A model generated the notes under the pieces. It saw only the letters and a program-made list of their open reading frames with translations. It ran no database searches and was not told the DNA's origin. DNA of 64,000 bases from Microthrixaceae bacterium (lineage in GTDB: Bacteria > Actinomycetota > Acidimicrobiia > Acidimicrobiales > Microtrichaceae). Location of the stretch: assembly GCA_027493675.1 (NCBI GenBank), contig JAOSKI010000004.1:1-64000 (forward strand), given 5' to 3'. This document shows positions 36,642-49,276 of the stretch, in pieces. Made by a program: the position numbers and the translations under genes. Each line of letters starts with the position of its first letter. Positions within the stretch are counted from its first letter, which is position 1.

Positions 36642-36824
36642 ATGGGGAAACCCGATCGCGCGCACGAACGGACCGACAGCGACGGACCCCCGGCCGCGCT
36701 CGATCACCTCCTCGATCACCTCTACGAGGGCTGTGCCGATCCCGCCCCTTGCGGGGAGCCGGCGCCGTCGCAGACCAGCGAACCACCCGTCGACCCACCG
36801 CGTTCGGAGGCCCATGATGGCTAG
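36642..36824 (+). CDS. Small hypothetical ORF before the giant protein
   Basis: 60 residues: MGKPDRAHERTDSDGPPAAL, then DHLLDHLYEGCADPAPCGEP and a Pro/Ser-rich end. A GGAGGAGAG site lies 10-16 bases upstream and forms an inverted repeat AGGAGA-GT-TCTCCT at 36627-36640, which could hide the ribosome site. It overlaps the giant gene start by 11 bases in another frame, so it may be a coupling leader peptide. No family is recognised; it could be spurious. Confidence 0.3.
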   Translation: MGKPDRAHERTDSDGPPAALDHLLDHLYEGCADPAPCGEPAPSQTSEPPVDPPRSEAHDG

Positions 36825-39800
36825 ACGAGCATTCACCACCACATCAGCGGCGATCGCCGTCCTGCTGATGACGATCGGGCTGCCCACCACCACCGGCGCA
36901 ATCCCGGTGACACCGGCGCGTCCGTCGTCGTCGTCGGCAGCCGAGGCACCTCCAGCACCGACCGCCCATCGATCGAGCGCTGCTCCGAGCGCTGATTCGT
37001 CCCCAGCCGCCCCCTGGCACCCCCGCCTGCAGCATCACGTGGGTGGGCGCCTCCGGCGGCGACTGGGACGTCACCGGCAACTGGAACCTCGCTCGAATCC
37101 CGAACGACACCGACGTGGTCTGCATCCCCGACGACGCCACGGTCGTGCACTCCACCGGTCAGACGATCGTCCGGTACCTCCTCTCCGACGGCGACATCAC
37201 CCTCTCCGGCGGTTCGCTGGCCGCGGCCGAGGAGTCGCACGTCCAGAACCTGGACCTCTCCGGTGGAACGATCTCTTCAGGGAGCGAGCTGACGGTCACA
37301 GCGAGCCTCTCCTGGAGCAGCGGCTCGCTGGGTGGATCCGGCACCACCGTGGTCGCCCCCGGGGCGGCGGGTGTGATCTCAGGCTCCGGGACCAAGACCC
37401 TCACCGGCCTGCTCCGCAACGACGGCAACATCACGTGGTCGGCGGGCACCCTCGAGATGGCCTCCGGCGGCAACGGCCCGCACCTCGACAACGCGGGCGC
37501 CCTGACCATCAGCGGCGCCGTGACCACGACGACCGTCACCAACGAGGACACTCCACGGATCACGAACCGGGTGGGGGCCTGATCCGCAAGACCGGTGGAG
37601 CGACAACCAGAGCCTCCCTCGGCGACGGGGGTTCTCTCTCCAACGAGGGCAGGATCTCCGTGGCGGGCGGGACGGCTTGGTGCTCGACGGAGATGTCGAG
37701 CAGGTCTCGGAGCACCTCACCGGTGGCACCTGGGAGATCTCGGAAGGCGCCCTGACGATCGCCGCCGGGTCATGGCCTCTCGTTCAGACCAGGCCGAGAT
37801 CGTCCTTTGGGGCGACTCGACGGCACGATCCTCAACGGCTCGGACCTCGGCGCGTTGACGGGTTCCTTCAGGCGGCAACCAAGGAACGCTGTCCTTGCAC
37901 GACAGGCAACTCGTCGTGTCCCCTGGCTTCGGCAACCAGGGCACGATCCACCTCGAGGCGTGGTCTCAGCCTCGATGGACCTGACGGGTTCTCGCAGTCC
38001 TCCAGCGGGCGACTCCAGGTCGAGATCTCGGGTGTGGCGCCGGCCGGATCGAACGGCAGGGTCGAGACGAACGTCGCCTCCTTGGGCGGAACCATCGAGG
38101 CGATCCTCGTCCCCACGGACGAAGAGGAGAGCGAGGCTCCTTACGAGCCGGGCCCGGGCGACGCCTTCACCGTGATCGATGCCGACTGGCTGATCGGGAC
38201 GTTCGACACCGTCGAAGGCCCGCTCGAGGCAACCTACGACTCCGACGACGGTGACGTGATCCTCTCCCTGGGTGGCGTCACCGGAGGCTGCACCGTGAGC
38301 TGGGACGGCGGCGCAGGCGACGGGCGCTGGGACACGGCCGCCAACTGGGACACAGACGTCGTTCCGGGATCCACCGACCGGGCCTGCATCCCCGAGGGTT
38401 CCACCGCCGAGCACTCCACCGGCACCTCGAGCGTCGGCTCGGTCGATGCCCAGGGGACCCTCCGGGTGTCGGGAGGCACGCTCGGCATCGCCGGCGACTC
38501 CTCGGTGTCCAACCTCCAGGTCGCCGGCGGCATCCTCGACGGCTCGGGTGACCTCGCCGTCACCGACACGTTCACCTGGACCTACGGCACGGTGCGTGGT
38601 GGGGGTGTGCTGCGGCTGGCACCGGGGTCTTCCGGGTCGATCTCGGGCACGGTGACCTTGGCTCGTCACCTCCAGAACGAGGCCACCCTCGTGTGGCAGT
38701 CCGGGTCGATCGCGTTCTCGGAGTCGGGTGGGGTGCACGCCCATCTCGACAACCACGCCACCTTGGAGATCCGCAATCCCGAGAACGCGTACTCGGTGTG
38801 TTGCACCGCGCAACCCATCATCACCAACCGTGCGGGTGCCACCATCACCAAGACCGTCGACGGCATCACCACCCTCGGCGCCGGTGGCAACCAGTTCACC
38901 AACGACGGCACCGTGCGCTCGGTGGCCGGACTGCTGCTCATCGGCGGCGGCACCGCCAGCGGCGGGTCGGGCACCTGGGTCGCGGATGCCAACCTGTCCC
39001 TCCACGCCGGCACCTTTGCGCTCACCGGCGCGGTCACCGGCAGCGGCCAGTTCTCGGTCTCGGGTGCCGCCGTGCGTTTCACCGGCTCCAACCAGTTCAA
39101 CCCTGCGCAGACCGCGGTCACCGGCGGCAGTCTCGACCTCGATCAGGACACCGACGGCGGCAACACCACCGGCACCCTGGCGGTGTCCTCCGGCGTGCTC
39201 GACGGTGACGCCGACCTGGCCGTGACCGACGCGTTCACGTGGACCTACGGCACGGTGCGTGGTGGGGGTGTGCTGCGGCTGGTACCAGGGTCTTCCGGGT
39301 CGATCTCGGGCACGGTGACCTTGGCTCGTCACCTCCAGAACGAGGCCACCCTCGTGTGGCAGTCCGGGTCGATCGCGTTGTCGGAGTCGGGTGGTGTGCA
39401 CGCCCATCTCGACAACCACGCCACCTTCGAGATCCGCAATCCCGAGAACGCGTACTCGGTGTGTTGCACCGCCCAACCCACCATCACCAACCGTGCGGGT
39501 GCCACCATCACCAAGACCGTCGACGGCATCACCACCCTCGGCGCCGGTGGCAACCAGTTCATCAACGACGGCACCATCCGGATCGGCTCCGCTTCGACGC
39601 TGCAGGTCGGCGACACGTTCACCCAGGGAACGACCGGCCGCCTGCAGTTCGGCCTGGCCGGGACCAGCCCCGGAACCACCCACGGCCGGTTGCTCGTGAG
39701 CGGGCAGGCGACCCTCGCCGGAACGGTGGCCTCCACCTTCGAGGGCGGCTTCACATCCACCCAGGGCGAGCAGTTCCTCGTCCTCGACGCCGCCTCGCTG

Positions 39801-42800
39801 TCAGGCTCCTTCGCCACCGTGGACAGCCCCTTGGTGCCCCACTACGACACCGCAGCGGCCACCGTCACCCTGGTCGACGAGACGTTCGTGCCGGTGCCGC
39901 CCACGGTGTCGCTCTCCCCGCAGTCGGCGGTGGAGAGCTCCGGCACGTTCATGATCGAGGTCCGCGGCATCGGCGGCAACGTGCCCGTCGAGGTGCCCGT
40001 GCATGTGCTCGCCGGCACCGCCGGCGAGCCGGCGGACTTCTCCACCGACTTCACCCCCACGACCGTGACCGTCCTCCCCGGCGGGCTCACCCACGTGCCC
40101 GTGACCATCGAGGCCGACACCCTCGACGAGGACGACGAGACCTTCACGGTGGTCGTGGGTGGCGCCATCGCCACGATGACCGTCGTCGACGACGACGAGC
40201 CACCTCAGGTGGTGATCGACGGCCTAAGCATCACCGAGGGTGACGAGGGCACGGTCGACGCAACGCTCAGCGTGCGGCTCGTGGGGCCGTTCCTCGGTTC
40301 GCTTCCGCAGCCCTCCGGTCGCCTGGTCACAGTGGAGGCCACGACACATGCCGGCACGGCACTGGCAGGTTCGGACTACATCGCGACGAGTGACATCGTG
40401 GTGTTCCAACCGGGGCAGACCACGAAGCTGTTCACGGTCCCGATCGTCGGTGACACCCTCGACGAGGACCACGAGCAGTTCACCGTGACCCTCCAGGGAG
40501 CCGTCAACGCCACCGTGGCCGAAGGGGAGATGGCCACCGTCACCATCGTCGACGACGACAGCACCGCCACGGGTGACGTCGCCCAACAGCTGGACGAGGG
40601 TGGCGGGCAGCTGTTCGACCTGCTGGACGACTGGGGTGGCGAGTACGACCTCGATCGCAACGGGCCCTCCCCTTCGAGCTGCCCGGGCACACCGACGAGC
40701 TGGCCGGTCTGTACGAGCCCCAGGACGAGCTCGGCGCGCTCGAAAGCCCTTCGACGAATCTCGACGACGACCTGGCCGCTCTGTGCGGGCAACTCGAGGA
40801 TCGGGGTCTCGAGATCGACTGGGTCGAGGGAGGTGTGTGCGGCAAGCCGGCACCTCCCACGGAGGCCGACATCATCCAGGTCCGCTACACCGCACGGCTC
40901 TCGGAGCTCGCCGAGGCCATCGGCTTCACCGCGGACGAGCTCAACGACGACGCCGAAGGGGTCCTCGACGGCCTGGCGGCGAACCTCGGCCTCGACGCCG
41001 ACTTCGATGCCGGCGCGGACCTCGTGGTCACCCTCGTGGTCGGTGTCGACGAGACCGGCTTCTACGTCTCCGACGAGAGCGGCATGCGCCTCGGGCTCGA
41101 CACCACCACCACGGTCCGCGGCACCGGCGACGTCGGCGGGATCACCGGGCTCGACCTCGAGGGACCGACCGACGTCGACGTCGCTGTCCTCCTGCAGGCC
41201 AACGGCGGCGCCGCCCGCCTGCGCACCGCAGAGCTGACCCGACCGCCCGCGGCCTACCTGCGCCCGGCTGCCGAGGGAACCGTCGCGATGCATCTCGACG
41301 CCACCCTCGACCCGGTGGACCTCGCCTGGGACGCCACGTTCACCCTGGCCGTCGGGCCGGACTTCAGCACCGACATCACCGTGGACGCCCGCCTGGCGGG
41401 CACCCTCACCCTCCCCGGTCTCACCGAGGCGGGCCAGCCCGCCGTCATCACGTTGGTCCGGCACCTTCGACGGCACGACCTGGACCCTCACAGGAGAGGG
41501 CGCCTCCGCCGCCGAGTACGCGCTCGCCGGGTTCGACGTCGACGAGCTCGGCTTCCAGGTGATCCTGTCCCCAGACACCTTCACCGGCACCGCAGCCGCC
41601 ACCCTGCACACCGACCTCGGTGACGACGACCACCCCGTCGACATCGACCTGACCAGGAGCTTCGACCACACGACGTTCCACGTGGATGGTCACCTGGAGA
41701 TGGGCGACGTGAGCCTCGGCGGCGACCCCGCACCCGCCTGGCTGGGCGGCCTCACCCTCGACGCCGGCTTCGACGGCGACATCGCAGCAGGCACTCTCAG
41801 CGGCGGCGTCACGGTGGCGGCCGACGTGGTGGTGCTCGACCCGCAACCGGCGGCGGGCGGCGAAGAGCCAGAGGGCGTCGCCCGGGCGGGGGCGTGAGCG
41901 GCACCTCACCGCGGACGGCCACCTCGCTCTGCACGCCGACTCCCTGACCGCCAGCATCGGTGGCGCCATCGACATCGCCGCCAGCGACGTCGACATCTCC
42001 CTCGGTGCCGACGCAACCGGTCCTGTCCTCACCATCGCCTCCGCCACCGCCACGGTGCCCTCGCTCAACGGCCTCGGGGTGACCTTCACCGGCCTGCACC
42101 TCAACCGCGACGGCACCTGGGGTGCGGACGGCGTGGCGGTGGCGACCCAGGGGCTCCTCCAGACGATCGGTCTGGGCGGGATCGTGCCCTTCGACATCAC
42201 CTCCGTCGCCCTCGACTTCCCCGACATGGAGGACCTGGACGCCTTCGAGGTCTCCGTCACCGGCAGCATCGACTTCGCCGCCATGGGCACCTGCCGTTCA
42301 CGCCGATCATCGGCCTCGGTGGCGACCCGGTCGGCCCTTCCTCCCCGCCGGAGGACAACGACTTCAGCTTCTCCGTCGCCGTCGAGTCGCTGAGCGAGGG
42401 CGGATCCGGCCCTGGGACCTCGGGCCGATCACCCTCGGCTTCGAGGACCTCGTCGTCGGAGACAGCGGGATCACGTTCGGCTCGCAACTCACCCTGGGCG
42501 GCTACCACGACGGCGTGTGGGCCGGCGACGCCTGCGGCTCGTTGTCGATCCTGGGCGGCCTCGACGACCTCCAGGGCGAGGCCGCCATCGACGTGTGCGG
42601 CTCCCTGGATATCACCCCCGACGGCGCCAGCCTCGACCTCGACGGCACCTTCTCGGTCTCGGCGACCCTGGGCGATGCCGTCACCGTCGAGGGCGCGCAT
42701 CTCCGCTTCGGACTCGGCATCGCGATGGACGACCAGTTCGCCTTCACGGTCACCGGCCCCACCTTCGAGGGCTTCGGTGTCGACCGCATCGAGATCGCGT

Positions 42801-45800
42801 TCGGCGACGTCATGCGCCTCGTGGGCACCGAGGTGGACATCGACTTCTCCCCGGCACCCGGCGAACCGCTCGTCGCCTTCGGCGGTGCGCTCGGCGACGG
42901 CTCGCTCGCCGTCGAGTTCGACGACGCGGACGTGTTCTCCGGCTGGGGTGGCGAGGCCGGCAACCTCGGGATCGCCGCCGACGGCACCGTGGTGCTGCTG
43001 CCCGGCTTCTTCGTGGACATCCACGTTCCCGACGGCGAGCGCTTCGGCCTGCCCGACTGGCTGCCGTTGAGGGTCGACGAGGTCGGGATCCGCTTCCCCG
43101 ACGTCGACCTGGGGAACATCCCGCCCGAAGGCGTCCCCGTGGAGGACCTCGCGGACTTCGCCCTGCGCTTCTCCGGCGGGCTGGAGGTCACCGACGCGTG
43201 GCCCATCGCGGCGGCCGTCGACGGTCTCGAGGTGGACCTGGGCAAGCTGTCCCGCGGCGAGGAGTTCCCCATCACCAACCTCGACGGGTTCCGCATGGGC
43301 GTCGAGCCCTTCGAGCTGGTGCCGGGCTTCCGCGTCGGCGGCGGCCTCGAGCTCGGCAGCGTGACCGTCGACGCCGACGCTGAGCCGGGGAACCAGCCCG
43401 AGGACGTCCTCTACGGCAGGATCTTCGGCGAGTTCAGCTACGAGGGCATGGGGGCGGGCATCGACCTGGTGGTCAGCCAGTACGGCCCGGTACTCGCTCA
43501 GCTCCAGGTCCCCCTCGCGATACCCATCGACGGCGGGGCCCTGGGTGGGGTGATCCTGTCGTCGGTCGAAGGTGGCATCGCCTTCGGCGGGCCGGCCTTC
43601 CCCGACCCCGAGCGGCCCGTCGAGATCCTCCACGACCCGGCCTTCGACACCGACTTCCCGGTGAACGACGACACCATCCGCGACTCGGTGGAACCGGCGG
43701 TGCAGAACGGCAACCTCACCTGGGACAACGGCTTCACCCTGGCGATGTCGGGGAACCTCACCCACGCCCTGGCCCCCGGCGTCGTCACAGGTGATGTCAC
43801 CCTCGGCGCCAACATCGGCATGGTCCCCGGCCAGGAGGGCCTCAAGCTCCTCGGCAGCGGCGACATCTCGGTGTGGGGCATGTCCTACGCCGGCACCGCC
43901 CTGCTGATGGACCTCACCGACCCGGCCAAACCGAGCTTCGACTTCGCCTTCGAGACCCCCCCAGGTGGGCAACCCGCTCAGCTTCCTGATGCCCGCCCAG
44001 GCCGTGCTCGAGGCGAGCCTCGACACCACCGGGATGCTCTCCGGGTTCGGCCTCGGCGTCGGCACGTTCCTCGACCGGCTCACCACCGGCACCCTGGAGG
44101 TGGGCCAGGGGTTCTTCGAGGACACCCTCGACGCGCTCGCCGCCGACCTTCAGGCCCACCACGACCGTCCCCTGTCCACGATCGTGCTCGACAGGGACCA
44201 CAGCGGCTTCGTCTCGGCCACCGAGGACGAGGCAGTGATCGACCGCCAGTTCCTCATCTCCGGTGTCATGGGATGGCTGGGTACGGGTGAGGACTCCCTG
44301 CCCTCCGACCCGGTCGGTGCGGCCAGAGCCGGACAGATCTTCCTCGCCGAGCTGCTGTCCACCGCCGGCGACGTCCTCCACGGCGGCGGCACCTTCGACC
44401 TGGCCGATGTGTTCACCAAGGCCGACTACATGGCCTTCGCCCAGATCCTCGGGGCCGGCAAGGAGGCCGTTGCCGCCGTCCTCGGGGTGATGCGCGACGC
44501 GGTGATCGACGCCGGCGACGCCTTCATGTCGCAGTTCGACCCGTCCTTCCACCTGCGCGGCGCCCTCCAGCCGATCATCCTGGGCATCCCCTTCGGCGAA
44601 CCCCAGCACGAGGTGGAGCTGATCATCACCGAGGACGGGCTCGGCTTCGGCTTCGACACGAGCGTCGTGGACATCGGGATGCAGCTCTGCGACCGCATCG
44701 CACCCTTCATCGGCAGCGCCGTGTGCCGGATGTTGTCCCTGGGCTTCGAGGACCACCTGGGCATGACCGTCGAGCTGCCCCCTCGGCGGGATCGTCGAGG
44801 GCCTCTTCGGGGGTTCAGGGACTCCCCACCGTCGACCCGATGAGCGGCGACTGGGCCATCGAGCTGCGCGGCGGGCTGCGTTGGCTCGACTTCGAGGTGG
44901 GCCAGATGACCGGCCTGGCGATCGCCCCCGGGAACCAGGCCTTCCTCGACGCCCACGTGCAGAAGCTCTACGAGGACCCCGACGCACCGCTGGACACCTC
45001 CCGCATCCCGATCCAGAGTGCGGACCACTACGAGGACCTGCTCACCTACGGGGGGGTGCTGCTCAACGGCCGCCTCCTGCTTCCGGAGCTGCTCACCGAT
45101 CCGGTCGGCCTGCTCGGCTCGCTCGACATCCCCGTTCCGGAGGATCCCCTGGAGCTCCCCGCGTGGGTCTCCGCGGTCGCCGAGCACCTGAGCCGGGTGG
45201 CGCAACCGGCCACGGTCCAGCTCTACCTGCCCAGCTTCGCCTCGGTGCTGCTGCCCGACTACGACGCGCCGACCGAGGCCGAGCGGCTCATCCCCGTGGG
45301 TTCCGGACAGGAGCTCGCGGATCGTTTCAACGAGGTCTCCCAGGCCGCCTACCTGGAGGGCACCTTCGACGGCACCCTGCTGAGCATCCCCTTCGGCAAG
45401 GCCCGGGTCTACACCGACGTCGACACCATCGGGGTCGAAGGGAAGCTGCCGCTGATCGGGCTCCAGGCGAACTTCCAGCTCGACACCGCCCCGACCGCCG
45501 GCTCCGACGGCACTGTGCAGCTGCCCCGGGCGATCACCACTGTGAGCATCGACGAGGCAGAGATCGACGCGGCACTCGCGAGGCTCGGCCTGCCTCCGAT
45601 CGTCGGCGGGGTGGCCGGCGTGGACTCCACCTTCCGGGCTGTCTCACCCGGCTACGAACCCACCTCCACCGATCCGCTGCTGCGCAAGGGGCATCGAGCT
45701 CCTGGACGCGCCTGGCTGTCGACGGACTCGTGGACGATGCGGAGTTCCGCCTCGCCATCACCCCGCCGACCACACCCGGGCTACCCGACCTCGTCGGCAC

Positions 45801-48282
45801 CGCCCGAGTCGGCCGGATCGGCCTTGCCGGCGTAGAGCTGAGGGACACCGAGCTCACCCTCACCCAGAGCGAAGGCCGCTTCTCCATCGGCGTGGATGCC
45901 AACGCGAGGATCCTGGGTGCGGGCCCACGGGTGCACGGACAGCTCCAACCCCGACCTCACCGGCACGCTCGCCGTCGAGTTCGACAGCGGAGGCCCCCGA
46001 CTCGCCGGCTTCGACCTGAGGACGGGATGGGGGCTCACCGTCACCCGGGTGAACGGACAGCTCGTCTCCACGTTCTCCTTCGACGGCACGGTCGGGTTCC
46101 CCTCCTGGCTGTCCACCGCCACCGGACAGGGCTCCGCCCACGCCACCGGCACCGTCGCCTCCGACGGCACGATCGATCCTCGCCCTCGGCATCAGCTCCC
46201 TGAACCTCGGCGGCTTCCAGGTGCACAGCGGCACCTTCCACGTCATCGGCAACACCACCTCCGCCCAGATGGAGCTCGACGCCCAGACGTCCTTCCTCGG
46301 CGCCAACCTCGGCGTGACCGGCTCGCTCGCTTTGAGCGGGAGCGGCCCGTCGGGCTCGCTGACGTTGAGGTTCCTCTCGGGCAACTCCCTGGCCTTCGGA
46401 CCGGTGGCGGTCAAGGGAACCCTCTCGCTGGCGGTCACTCCGACTTCGGCCGACGTCAGCGCCACCGGGTCCGTCGACGTGCCCGGCGTGGCCGACGGCC
46501 TGGGCGTCTCCGGGCGGATCGCGTCCGACGGCACCGGCAGCCTGGCGCTCACCGGCACCTCGCTGGGGCTCAAGGGCTTCGGCCTCACCCGTAGGAGTGG
46601 CACTCCGCCGCCGCCTCTGGCGTCGATCACCGCACGCTCACCGCCACCACCATGACCGTCGACGCCCGGTTCAACTTCCTCGGCAACGTCCTCGACGTGG
46701 ACGGCAACCTCTCGCTGTCGCTCAGCGGGCCCAGCGGCTCGCTGGCGCTCACCTACGGCGGATCGGTCAACATCCCCTTCGGTGGCTGGACGTTCGAGGG
46801 CGGGGTCACCATGGCCATCACGCCGAGCGGGGGCAGCATCGCAGTGAGCTCCCGCATCGACGTCCCCGGACTGGCCAGCAACCTGAGCACCTCCGGCAGC
46901 CTGGACTCGTCGCTGCGGGGCTCGATGACGGTCAGCGCCGGTTCACTGCGCCTCGGCCCGCCCGGCTCCCCGTTCTCCATCAGCGGCTCGTTCACCCTGA
47001 GTCGCCTCGGCAGCCCGGCGGTGATCGCCCTGACGGCGTCGAACGTGTCGCTCGACTGGGCGAACGTGAGCGCTTTCACGGTGAACACGTTCACGATCGC
47101 CTCCGACGGTCGCTTCGATGCATCGGTCACCGGTAGGACGGTCGGCATCTCCCAGTTCTCCTGGACCTTGCCCGACTTCAACCTCCACGTCGGCCCCAAC
47201 GCCACCGGCGTCCAGCTGCAGCTCGGTTCGTCGTCGCTGTCGATCACCGGGATGAGCACCCTCACGATCCCCGGGCTCAACATCGACACCACCGGCAACT
47301 TCAGCGTGACCCTGGCCGGCACGCGGTTGGACATGGCCGCCCTGCAGCTCCATGGAAGGCTGATCTTCGAGCGCCAGAGCGGGATGTTCCGCCTGCGTGT
47401 CAGTGGACCCAACTTCTTCACCCCGGCCAGGTTCTCCATCCCGGGCTTCGCCACCATCAACGTGGGTGACTTCACGATCGCATCCAACGGCACCTTCTCG
47501 GTGCAGGCCTCCACGACGCGGCTCGGGCCCAGCGCCCTCAGCATCCGCAACGCATCGATCCGGGTGCGCAAGACCGGCTCTCGCCGAGCACCCTGAAGGT
47601 GGCGTGGTCGGCGGCGATCTCTACCTGCCCGTCGGCGACCCCATTGACCTACCGACGCTCGAGATCGATGGAGACGCCACCTGGAGCCACACCTTCACCG
47701 CCAGTGGGCTGGACCTCGGCCCGGCGCTGCGCACATCCAACAACCCGTCGTTCACGTTGTCGCTCGCTGACGGCGTGCTCGTCCTGGATCTCGACGAGAC
47801 GCTCTATGTGGAGCGTGCTCGCCGGCAGCGTCGACATGCGGCTCCGGGAGCTCCACGTGGGATCGGACGGCACGTTCGAAGGCAACGTCCGCGGCCGCCT
47901 CTCGGTGCTCGGCTACCTCTTCGCCACCGCCACGTTCGACGTCAGCCTCTCCGGGGCAGGGTGCGCATGATGATCCCCTCCAACGACCCTGTGAGTGTGG
48001 ACCTCGGCCCGGTGAACGGCAGCGTCCACGGCTCGGTCTACTCCGACGGGGACTTCGACTTCAGCGGCGATGCCGTCGTCGACCTCACCCGGTGGGGGGG
48101 GGTTGTTGGGCACGGCCACCGTGCGCCTGCGCGACAGCGGGCTGTCGGGGAGCTTCACCGGCCAGGCCTGCGCCCTGGTCTGCATCGACGTGGTCGGTGG
48201 ATCGATCAGCCGTAGCGGAGTCCTCACCTTGCGGATAGCCGGGATCAGGTATCGGATCCAGATCTTCGATCCTCCGCAGTAG
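36814..48282 (+). CDS. Giant secreted repeat protein with Calx-beta domains
   Basis: One 11.5-kb gene, about 3,800 residues, read across at least 15 frameshifts. Signal peptide: MMARRAFTTTSAAIAVLLMT, continuing IGLPTTTGA. A first beta-rich domain starts WVGASGGDWDVTGNWNLARI, and a similar unit returns at 38,290 (SWDGGAGDGRWDTAANWDTD) and continues as two nearly identical 221-residue copies. Two Calx-beta domains follow (about 39,895-40,560), each ending DTLDEDxExFTV and VTIVDDD-like strands. The remaining two thirds is Gly/Ser/Thr-rich beta structure with phrases such as SGPSGSLALTYGGSVNIPFG and VDVPGVADGLGVSGRIASDG. No sortase motif, anchor or C-terminal helix is seen at IRYRIQIFDPPQ. Probably a cell-surface or released adhesin-like protein; the function is unknown. 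Confidence 0.75.
38571..39583 (+). repeat. Internal 663-bp DNA repeat
   Basis: A stretch of about 350 bases at 38571-38920 (coding FTWTYGTVRGGGVLRLAPGS and onward) recurs at 39234-39583, offset 663 bases (221 residues), with only a handful of differences. The period is in frame. It signals a recent duplication and is also a likely place for assembly collapse. Confidence 0.85.
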
Positions 48283-48332
48283 CCACTCGTGAGCAGGCCC
48301 CCGGGAGCGGCAGCCGTGTGGCGCCGGGTGGC

Positions 48333-49200
48333 TCAGAGGAGCTCGACCGCGTCGCCCTGGTTGATGCGGCCAGGCTCCACGATGTCGAGGCCGATGCCGA
48401 AGTCCATCTTCGTCTCGCGCACCAGGGGTGCGCGGATCCGCCGCTCGGTGGGCAGGTCGTCCTGGGGGAGGGGTCACCATCACGCAGGGCGTGACATGGG
48501 TTGGACCACCTCGGCCACCGCCGAGCCGATGCGCAGGTGACGGCCACACCAGTCGATCTCAGGGAAGCCACCGGGCTCGTCGCCGGTGTCGACCAGGACG
48601 TTGGGACGGAACCGGCGGACGTCCATCGGAGGCGCCCGTGTGGCCGCGGCCAGCGTGGCGATCGATGTCGTGGTCAGCACGTGGAGCTGGAAGCTGTCGA
48701 AGTAGGTGCCCCGCGGGCCCACGTACTCGATGAGCTCGGTCGCGAGCTCGGGCGGCGCCATCGTGGTCCAGTCGGGTGTCGGCTCGTCGGGTGCAGTCCC
48801 AGCTGGCGGCGGAACTCGGTTTCGTCGGGCAGCTCCACCCGGCGGTAGTGGTCCAGATCCTCCGCGGGCCGTCGGGGCCACAGGGTGACCGGCCGGTCCA
48901 GCCGGGCCGACAGCACCTCTGCCACATCGGGCGCGTCGCTGGTGACGGTGGTGCCGTCGCCCAGGGCGATCTCGACCGGCGGGGTGGACGCACCGGAGGG
49001 CGCCTCAAGGTATCGGGCGGCCAACTGCACCAGCGCCCCGATCTTCTTGGCACCCCGGATCTCCCCGATGCCTCGTCGCGCACCGCCCACCCGCGGTCGC
49101 CGGGGATCCCGTAGGTCGCCACCACGTCGGTCGAGCTGAGGCGTTCGCCCCGCATCGACTTCACCGGGTAGCGCCACAACTGCGCGACGGGTCCGATCAC
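48333..49200 (-). CDS. MOSC-domain protein
   Basis: The GTG at 49200 gives MIGPVAQLWRYPVKSMRGER, the classic MOSC N-terminal beta-barrel start, then LSSTDVVATYGIPGDRGWAV. After a frameshift near 49070 it continues KIGALVQLAARYLEAPSGAS, then TYFDSFQLHVLTTTSIATLA and PNVLVDTGDEPGGFPEIDW. The end is PTERRIRAPLVRETKMDFGI and VEPGRINQGDAVELL. Four frameshifts are bridged. MOSC proteins bind molybdenum cofactor or carry sulfur to metals; here the exact reaction is unknown. The expected cofactor-binding Cys is not clearly seen. The start lies inside a large hairpin. Confidence 0.75.
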
Positions 49201-49233
49201 CGGCCGGCTCCGGCTCGGAGCCGGCCGGTGATC
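49195..49233. terminator. Perfect 18-bp-arm hairpin between ridA and the MOSC gene
   Basis: GATCACCGGCCGGCTCCG (49195-49212) and CGGAGCCGGCCGGTGATC (49216-49233) are perfectly complementary around a 3-base GCT loop. It lies 44 bases after the ridA stop and includes the MOSC start codon, so it could be a terminator for ridA that also hides or controls MOSC translation. No U-tract follows. Confidence 0.65.
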
Positions 49234-49276
49234 GGGGCGCGGACGCGCGAACGGCGGCAGGCCTGTGGTCGGCCTG

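Noticed and set aside
37770..39683. Long minus-strand frame of 637 codons
   Set aside because: It is antisense to the giant protein, has the Gly/Arg/Val-rich composition expected of a shadow frame in GC-rich DNA, and shows no domain or ribosome site.
42257..44125. Long minus-strand frame of 622 codons
   Set aside because: Also antisense to the giant gene; Glu/Asp/Val-rich shadow composition without a start signal or domain.
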